A DNA stretch of 20,173 nucleotides from Tannerella sp. (GTDB taxonomy: Bacteria > Bacteroidota > Bacteroidia > Bacteroidales > Tannerellaceae): positions 1 to 20,173 of the forward strand of contig JAIRYY010000150.1 of assembly GCA_031267485.1 (NCBI GenBank), read 5' to 3'. The number at the start of each line of letters is the position of its first letter. The stretch's first letter is position 1. The notes under the pieces are model-generated. The model did not search any database. It was not told where the DNA came from and saw nothing but the letters and a program-made list of their open reading frames with translations. A program made the position numbers and the translations under genes. This document shows positions 15,941 to 20,173 of the stretch, in pieces.

Positions 15941-16555
15941 ATGAGATGCAGAAATTGTGGATGGGACAATCCCGAAAACAGCACAAGGTGCGTGAAGTGC
16001 AACCAGCCGTTGCATGAAGAACGAAACTCTTTTACTTCTCCCGGACTTGCGGTTGATACTGATTTCAACTCCAGGAAAACAGTGAGCGAAAGTCTGGTCT
16101 TTTCAGACAGGGACGGAGGCAATTCCCCGGCGGACAGGCCGGACCGGAACCCGACTTCGCGTATATGCTATAATTGCAAAAGCGCTGTCGCTTCGGATTA
16201 TTATTTTTGCCCGGAATGTGGCGCCGCCTTATCCGATAAGGAAGACGCGCCGGGAGCAGCAACGCCGGATGTGGCCGCGCCGAAAGTCACCATGCCGGGC
16301 GGCGCAGCGACGCCAAAGGTCACCATGCCGGGCAGCGCGATACCGAATGTAACAATACCGGGCGGCGCGGCAACGCCAAAAGCCACCATGCCTGGCAGCG
16401 CGATACCGAATGTAACGATACCGGGCGGCGCGGCAACGCCAAAAGCCACCATACCGGGCAGCGCGATACCGAATGTAACGATGCCGGGCGGCGCAGCGGC
16501 ACCGAAAGCCACCATGCCGGGCAGCGCGATACCGAATGTAACGATTCCGGGCTGA
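15941..16555 (+). CDS. Double zinc-ribbon protein with Thr/Pro 21-residue repeats (N-terminal part of a gene split by in-frame TGA)
   Basis: 204 aa to TGA at 16553-16555. Two zinc ribbons: C3-x2-C6-x10-C17-x2-C20 and C76-x2-C79-x10-C90-x2-C93, with the CxNCG/CPECG knuckles of bacterial zinc-ribbon adaptor domains. From 120 on come near-identical 21-residue units of type GGAATPKATMPGSAIPNVTIP. The reading frame continues after the TGA with the same repeat and then an FHA-like domain (to 17017), so one ancestral protein of about 358 aa is likely: zinc ribbons, Thr/Pro repeats, FHA. The TGA stands where a Gly codon is expected in the fifth repeat. It may be a real nonsense mutation, a tolerated split with reinitiation at 16577, or an assembly error in a repeat. 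It lies 22 bp after the barrel gene, in the kinase operon. Confidence 0.8.
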   Translation: MRCRNCGWDNPENSTRCVKCNQPLHEERNSFTSPGLAVDTDFNSRKTVSESLVFSDRDGGNSPADRPDRNPTSRICYNCKSAVASDYYFCPECGAALSDKEDAPGAATPDVAAPKVTMPGGAATPKVTMPGSAIPNVTIPGGAATPKATMPGSAIPNVTIPGGAATPKATIPGSAIPNVTMPGGAAAPKATMPGSAIPNVTIPG

Positions 16556-16612
16556 GCGGCAACGCCAAAAGCCACCATGCCTGGCAGCACGATACCGAAT
16601 GTAACAATGCCG
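16298..16612 (+). repeat. 63-bp in-frame tandem repeat (five units)
   Basis: Five 63-bp units encode GGAATPKATMPGSAIPNVTIP-like blocks with only a few base differences each, so array length is prone to change by slippage or recombination. The in-frame TGA falls at the start of unit five (16553-16555). Shorter degenerate half-units flank both sides. Confidence 0.92.
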
Positions 16613-17017
16613 GGCGGTGCAACGCCGAAAGTCACGATGCCGGGCAGCGCGGCAACGCCCGGCGCAGCGATACCCGACGCGCCGGCGCCGGAAGACGGCA
16701 GCGGTCGCCCGACGGTACGTCCCGGAAAACGTTCGTACTGTTCGCTCACGTTAGTCCCGGACGAAAAAGAACCCATTTCCGTAGCCCCCCTGTCTTTTTC
16801 CGGCGGGGAGATTATCCTGAACAGGGCGAACACGGAACCGGACAATATCACGATAACCTCCAAAGCGCAGGCTGTGTTGACGTGCGAAAACAAACGCTGG
16901 TTTATTCAGGACCGGAGCGAGCTGAAAACGACCTGTCTGTACGTGTCGGAAAAGACCGAACTGAAGCCCGGCGATATCATTGTTCTGGGAGACCGGCGAT
17001 TTTTGTTTGACTATTAA
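16577..17017 (+). CDS. FHA-like domain protein (C-terminal part of the split zinc-ribbon gene)
   Basis: 146 aa from the first ATG after the TGA, 21 bp downstream and in the same frame. Residues 1-50 continue the Thr/Pro repeats. Residues about 52-146 resemble an FHA domain: SGGEIILNRAN (75-85), ITSKAQAVLTCENKRWFIQDRS, and LKPGDIIVLGDRRFLFDY. The pThr-binding residues are only partly kept: Arg83 and Ser95 are present, but the usual His after the Ser and the Asn-Gly pair are not obvious, so phosphopeptide binding is doubtful. Whether this half is made alone by reinitiation is unknown; no start signal is evident at 16577. With the upstream half it would be a cytoplasmic adaptor for the neighbouring kinase and phosphatase. 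Confidence 0.65.
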   Translation: MPGSTIPNVTMPGGATPKVTMPGSAATPGAAIPDAPAPEDGSGRPTVRPGKRSYCSLTLVPDEKEPISVAPLSFSGGEIILNRANTEPDNITITSKAQAVLTCENKRWFIQDRSELKTTCLYVSEKTELKPGDIIVLGDRRFLFDY

Positions 17018-17061
17018 GACCTGTCACGATGAGCTGTGCAACTTCTAAGAAATCGGCTCTC

Positions 17062-17100
17062 CCGAAAACGGCGAATATAATTACGGGATTCCCGTTTCGG
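17062..17100 (+). promoter_or_regulatory. Hairpin in the leader of the PP2C gene
   Basis: CCGAAAACGG and CCGTTTCGG form an imperfect stem (one extra base), enclosing a smaller ACGGG/CCCGT hairpin. It lies in the 126-bp gap before the phosphatase, the largest gap inside the operon. No U-tract follows and no TAnnTTTG box is visible, so an attenuator or mRNA processing or stability element is more likely than a terminator. Confidence 0.35.
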
Positions 17101-17143
17101 CAATAAGATAAGGTAATGTATGAATTAAAAAAGGAAAATACAG

Positions 17144-18157
17144 ATGACGAATAAGGTTCATTTTCAGTTGACGGCAGGAACGGATGTGGGATTGCAGCGT
17201 TCCAACAATGAGGATAATTTCGTGGTAAACGCCAATCTTGCCGGACAGGAATGGTTCATACCGAAAGACAGGGTCAGCCACATCACGCTGAGGGAGAAAG
17301 GATGTCTGCTGGTCGTTGCCGACGGCATGGGCGGCATGAATGCCGGCGAAGTGGCGTCCGGTATAGCCATTGACAGCATTCAAAAATCATTCCTGCCGGA
17401 GAATATAACGGACGATGTCATCCGCCGAACCGCGTCAATAAAGGATTTCATGACGGCGGCCATCGTTTCCGCCGATAACGCGATACGAGAACATGCGCGG
17501 GAGAATCCGGATACTTTGGGGATGGGCACCACGATTATCATGGCCTGGATTCTTGATAAAAACGTATATGTTTCCTGGTGCGGAGACAGCCGGGCGTATT
17601 CCTTTCATCCCGAATCGGGACTGATCCGGCTGTCGAAAGACCATTCGTATGTCCAGGAACTGGTTGACAGTGGCCGGCTGGACGATGAGGCGGCCTTTAG
17701 CCATCCGAACAGCAACATCATCACACGAAGCCTGGGCGATCCGGGAGAAACAGCCGTACCTGATTTTGTCGGACACGGGCTTTGCGACGGCGAAGTGATT
17801 TTATTGTGCACCGACGGCCTGTCGGGCATGCTGAGGGACCGGGCGATTGAAGGAATAATGACCGGGACAGCCGGGGATGTGGATGTGTGTAAAAACACGC
17901 TGATAGAATCGGCTTTAAGGGAAGGCGGGCAGGACAATGTGACGGTCGCCCTGTGCAAAATCATCCCGGAGGCGAATGTCGCGGATGAAGCCGGCAGAGG
18001 AGCGGTCGCCGACACTGCGGACGGCGAGGCCGGCAAGCCGAAACGCCCGAGAAAAAGCCCGGTCGTAAAGCTCATTCTCATTGTCGCAATATTACTGTTT
18101 TGCCTGATTGCACTGGGCCTGTACTGTATGCGGTACATTTATAATCCCGAACCGTAA
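17144..18157 (+). CDS. PP2C-family Ser/Thr protein phosphatase with C-terminal membrane anchor
   Basis: 337 aa. Residues about 5-273 are a complete PP2C (PPM) domain: RSNNEDNF (19-26, Glu23/Asp24), VADGMGGMNAGE (58-69, Asp60), GMGTTIIMAW, WCGDSRAY (145-152, Asp148), ITRSLGDP (193-200), CTDGLSGML (222-230, Asp224) and GGQDNVTV (261-268, Asp264). The metal-coordinating acidic residues are all present, so it should be active and Mn/Mg dependent. A Lys/Arg/Pro-rich linker leads to one membrane helix (about 307-328) and a short tail, which holds the catalytic domain on the inner membrane facing the cytoplasm, next to the kinase domain. Its expected role is to remove phosphate from the kinase and its targets. 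It follows the zinc-ribbon/FHA gene and precedes the second FHA gene. Confidence 0.95.
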   Translation: MTNKVHFQLTAGTDVGLQRSNNEDNFVVNANLAGQEWFIPKDRVSHITLREKGCLLVVADGMGGMNAGEVASGIAIDSIQKSFLPENITDDVIRRTASIKDFMTAAIVSADNAIREHARENPDTLGMGTTIIMAWILDKNVYVSWCGDSRAYSFHPESGLIRLSKDHSYVQELVDSGRLDDEAAFSHPNSNIITRSLGDPGETAVPDFVGHGLCDGEVILLCTDGLSGMLRDRAIEGIMTGTAGDVDVCKNTLIESALREGGQDNVTVALCKIIPEANVADEAGRGAVADTADGEAGKPKRPRKSPVVKLILIVAILLFCLIALGLYCMRYIYNPEP

Positions 18158-18208
18158 AACAACAACAACATAATTCAACATATTAATAACTTAATAAATA
18201 AAAAAAGT

Positions 18209-18913
18209 ATGGAACGTAAAATCACAGCAGGAAGAGATCCGTCGAATGACATTCACGTAAGTGAATCTTATGATGGAGTAAGCAGGACTCATGCGAACAT
18301 TTATTACAGCAACGGGCGGATATCGTTTGAAGATATCAGCACCAACGGGTCTTATGTAAACAATAATTTTATTCATCGTTCAAAGATAGAAATATTCCCG
18401 AATGATGTGGTAATGCTGGGCAAACAGTATGTTCTGCCGTGGAGCACAATCAACAATGCCCTTTCCCTGCCGTCGCAGCGGCCGACCGAACCGAAGGGAC
18501 AGGCGTTTGGCGCGCCATACCCCGGCTCGCAAACGCCGCCTCCCGCCTCCGGTTTCTCCGACAGTTATACGTCCGGCAGAAGTCTCGACCGTGAACTTAA
18601 TGCCTGGAACTGGGGCGCTTTCTTCTTCGGATGGCTCTGGGGAATATTTAACGGCGTATACTGGCCGCTGGTCGCTTTGATACCTTATGTGGGCTGGGCT
18701 GCCGCGTTAATTATCAACATTGTTCTCGGCATCAAGGGTAATGCCTGGGCCTGGAAAGGACGGTACTGGAAAGACTTCAGTCATTTCCGGAGAGTGCAGA
18801 AATCATGGGCAATGTGGGCGTTATACGTGTTCATCGCATCCGTTGTTCTCTGTATAACATCCCTGACCCTGTTCTTTTCGGTCATAAAAGCGCTCATAGA
18901 GAATTACGGTTAA
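18209..18913 (+). CDS. FHA-domain membrane protein (DUF2628-like C-terminus)
   Basis: 234 aa. Residues 1-77 are a compact canonical FHA domain with every pThr-site residue in place: GRDPSNDI (8-15), SRTHA (25-29) and STNGSYVN (44-51). It starts directly at the first FHA strand. A Pro/Ser/Gly linker covers about 85-125. The C-terminal part (about 130-230) is hydrophobic with NAWNWGAFFFGWLWGIFNGVYW, as in small DUF2628-type membrane proteins, then two further membrane segments (about 155-175 and 203-227). It should recruit phosphothreonine proteins to the inner membrane, making it the likely reader for the operon's kinase. It is the last gene of the operon, 51 A/T-rich bp after PP2C, and is followed by a strong terminator. 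Confidence 0.9.
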   Translation: MERKITAGRDPSNDIHVSESYDGVSRTHANIYYSNGRISFEDISTNGSYVNNNFIHRSKIEIFPNDVVMLGKQYVLPWSTINNALSLPSQRPTEPKGQAFGAPYPGSQTPPPASGFSDSYTSGRSLDRELNAWNWGAFFFGWLWGIFNGVYWPLVALIPYVGWAAALIINIVLGIKGNAWAWKGRYWKDFSHFRRVQKSWAMWALYVFIASVVLCITSLTLFFSVIKALIENYG

Positions 18914-18962
18914 CAGCTCCTCTCCGCCGGCGATGCACCGTCAGGCAGAGAGCTGTCTCGAA

Positions 18963-19018
18963 AGCCTCATACCGTCGTCGCCAGCGGGCAGGAATGACGA
19001 TGGTATGAGGCTTTTTTT
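18963..19018 (+). terminator. Rho-independent terminator of the kinase operon
   Basis: A stem of about 16 bp (AGCCTCATACCGTCGTC against GACGATGGTATGAGGCT, one G-U/mismatch) is closed by a 16-nt loop and followed by seven T (19012-19018). It lies 50 bp after the last FHA gene. Confidence 0.93.
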
Positions 19019-19040
19019 AACATGTTTTCCGGCCATTAAG

Positions 19041-19246
19041 TTTCACATCAATAGAAAACCTTTCAGTGATTAATGATTAATGATTAGTGATTAATTGTTT
19101 CACCTCAATAGAAAATATGGAATCAGCCTTTCAGTGATTAATGATTAATGATTAGTGATTAATTGTTTCACATCAATAGAAAATATTTTCAGTGATTAAT
19201 GATTAATGATTAGTGATTAATTGTTTCACCTCAATAGAAAATATGG
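19041..19246. repeat. 58-bp A/T-rich tandem repeats, right (inverted copy)
   Basis: Three-plus units of TTTCACATCAATAGAAAAT followed by CAGTGATTAATGATTAATG heptad runs, the reverse complement of the 7274-7455 array. Two units end in a TATGGAATC variant also found next to the left-hand array (7261-7270), so the two arrays share unit types. Confidence 0.9.
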
Positions 19247-19390
19247 AATCCCACCCCCCGGCGAATACCTCCCCGAAGGGGGTTTCACCATACAAAAACG
19301 GTGAATCTCCTGCGGAGAATAAGGCGATTGACAGGAATGCCCTCCGGTCAATACGCTTCCGCTACATCGCGGCATACGCTTCCCGGCTTT

Positions 19391-19690
19391 CCGCGTATAC
19401 GCGGACAGGCCTGCTGCGTATATGCAGGTAGTACCTTCGGTGTATACGCTGATAGTACCTTCGGTGTATACGCTGATAGTACCTTCAGCGTATACGCTGA
19501 TAGTACCTTCGGTGTATACGCGGGTAGGCCTGCAGTGTATACACTTATAGTACCTTCGGTGTATACACTTATAGTACTATAAGTGTATACGCTGGTAGGC
19601 CTGCAGCGTATACACTGAAAAGCCAGCCGCGTATACGCGCATAAGCTGAGAGCGTATACACGTATAAGCTGAGGGCGGACACGCGGGCGG
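19391..19690. repeat. Right dyad array: about 12 units of 23/24 bp with GTATAC core
   Basis: Core starts at 19391, 19414, 19438, 19462, 19486, 19510, 19533, 19557, 19581, 19604 and 19627 (spacing 23 or 24 throughout), with degenerate units before and after. The centre GTATAC or GTATAT is kept while the arms vary: CCGC/GCGG, CTGC/GCAG, CAGC/GCTG, CAGT/ACTT, CGGT/GCTG. The spacer is mainly ATAGTACCTTC or TAGGCCTG. It is homologous to the left array when that is reverse-complemented. Confidence 0.9.
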
Positions 19691-19714
19691 TATCAGACGG
19701 ATTTACGGGGGTTT

Positions 19715-19914
19715 ATAACCTGAGTTCGACCTGAGAATTACAATAAATACCTGAAGATAAACGGTCGCTTGCCCGGAGGGCATTCATAACAGAGCGAATC
19801 TAACTGTAAACGATGAACGGTGTAGAGACGTAGCACGCTACGTCTCTACGTCTCTACTCGAAAGGCAAATACCGTCGTCACCGGAAATTGCCTCTTACGT
19901 CGAACTCAGGTTAT
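19715..19914. mobile_element. Small element with perfect 16-bp terminal inverted repeats (MITE-like)
   Basis: ATAACCTGAGTTCGAC (19715-19730) and its exact reverse complement (19899-19914) bound 200 bp with no ORF of note. No target duplication is evident. The right end forms the last codons of the minus-strand ORF at 19895-20041, suggesting that the element inserted into a longer gene. An unrelated palindrome lies inside. Confidence 0.65.
19822..19849. repeat. Perfect 13-bp inverted repeat GTAGAGACGTAGC
   Basis: GTAGAGACGTAGC, 2-nt loop, GCTACGTCTCTAC, then a partial third copy (GTCTCTAC). From memory, very similar GTAGAGACGT palindromes are dispersed in many bacterial genomes. Here it lies inside the 200-bp element. 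Confidence 0.8.
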
Positions 19915-20041
19915 TCCCGTCGTCAAAACTCATATTAAGCGTGATATGGTCGCGTCTGGAATATGATTCGGGATTTACGGACAGCAGGACGCTTTTTTCT
20001 TTTCCGTCCTGTCTGTATACACGTTTGTGAATGTTTGCCAT
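19895..20041 (-). CDS. Short ORF, possibly a truncated gene
   Basis: 48 aa from the ATG at 20041 (MANIHKRVYRQDGKEKSVLL...) to TAA. The composition is protein-like (balanced charge, alternating strands such as RDHITLNMSFDDG), and the frame remains open about 38 codons further upstream to a TGA. The final residues NLSST are encoded by the terminal repeat of the 200-bp element, so the natural C-terminus may be lost. I do not recognise the family. A different 67-aa frame over the same bases looks less natural (Arg/Gln-rich). The stretch from 20042 to the window end shows nothing else convincing. Confidence 0.35.
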   Translation of the reverse strand: MANIHKRVYRQDGKEKSVLLSVNPESYSRRDHITLNMSFDDGNNLSST

Positions 20042-20173
20042 ACATGCCGGCTCTATCAATGCTCTGCGTGAAGTCGGGCGCTCTGTCCATGTCCTGCCCG
20101 GGTCTGTTGTTGCGCCGGCTCCCTGTCATTGCTGTCATTCCCGGCAGTTACAGTTCAATCCGGCCTTTGCCGC

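Larger units (their letters stand above)
19041..19690 (+). repeat. Right arm of the long inverted composite repeat
   Basis: Same three modules as 6981-7455 in the opposite orientation: A/T tandem repeats (19041-19246), linker (19250-19390) and dyad array (19391 to about 19690). The linker contains a c(TTCG)g-type hairpin and a TTGAC/GTCAA hairpin (19328-19351) that is missing, through an 11-bp gap, from the left copy. Oriented A/T repeats to dyad array, it reads plus and so lies 3' of the last FHA gene, after its terminator. Confidence 0.88.

Noticed and set aside
16553..16555. UGA recoded as glycine, as in some Patescibacteria
   Set aside because: The TGA sits at a Gly position, which is suggestive, but other genes here (5-7, 5259-5261, and the sigma gene) use TGA as a normal stop, and the genes are Bacteroidota-like.
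16201..16893. 230-aa minus-strand frame
   Set aside because: It is the antisense of the 63-bp repeat array. The repeat lacks antisense stops by composition, and the plus-strand frame has zinc ribbons and FHA homology.
12590..18913. Type VI or type VII secretion locus
   Set aside because: Kinase, PP2C and FHA occur together in such loci, but no VipA/B, TssK, ClpV, Hcp, VgrG, EssC or similar gene is present in the window.
19213..19582. Plus-strand frames of 72 and 93 aa in the right repeat arm
   Set aside because: They translate the repeat units (VYADSTFG-like) and have no independent support.

Overview
The window reads as a chromosomal segment of a Bacteroidales (Bacteroidota) genome. The evidence is promoters of the TTTG / TAnnTTTG type, weak or absent Shine-Dalgarno sequences, PorT-like outer-membrane barrels, BACON domains, a twin-arginine Gfo/Idh/MocA enzyme paired with a DUF6807 (PmoA-family) protein, a sigma/anti-sigma/secreted-protein/barrel operon, and the order purB - RluB-type pseudouridine synthase - asnS. 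That order and the long Tyr/Gly/Gln-rich extension on the pseudouridine synthase are, from memory, usual in this phylum. I cannot name a genus. I saw no tRNA, rRNA, intact transposase or integrase gene, or CRISPR array.

Layout. (1) 5-1873, minus: a GH50/agarase-like lipoprotein glycosidase. (2) 1965-2122: a small hairpin-forming MITE-like element in the divergent gap. (3) 2216-6691, plus: the housekeeping run purB - pseudouridine synthase - asnS, with a hairpin at 6743-6779. (4) About 6980-7455: a composite repeat made of a 23-bp dyad array, a unique linker and 58-bp A/T-rich tandem repeats. (5) 7508-9712, minus: ECF sigma factor, anti-sigma factor, small secreted protein and outer-membrane barrel. 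(6) 9838-12256, minus: Gfo/Idh/MocA oxidoreductase then DUF6807 lipoprotein, with a good promoter and a terminator. (7) 12590-18913, plus: a transmembrane Ser/Thr kinase, a secreted TPR-like/BACON/beta-barrel protein, a zinc-ribbon/repeat/FHA protein split by an in-frame TGA, a membrane-anchored PP2C phosphatase, and a canonical FHA membrane protein, closed by a strong terminator at 18963-19018. (8) About 19041-19690: the same composite repeat as in (4), inverted. (9) 19715-19914: a small element with perfect 16-bp terminal inverted repeats, abutting the 3' end of a short minus-strand ORF.

The most notable gene set is region 7: writer (kinase), eraser (PP2C) and two FHA readers beside an outer-membrane protein with periplasmic adhesion-like domains. 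It looks like a cross-envelope phospho-signalling system. No secretion machinery lies beside it in this window, although kinase/PP2C/FHA trios elsewhere often regulate secretion systems. The most notable non-coding signal is the pair of inverted composite repeats that bracket 11.6 kb. Both sit just 3' of a gene, in tail-to-tail gaps. Their 23/24-bp units keep a dyad around GTATAC, and on one consistent strand most departures are G-U wobbles or compensating pairs, which points to a structured single-stranded form (RNA or ssDNA) rather than plain duplex repeats.
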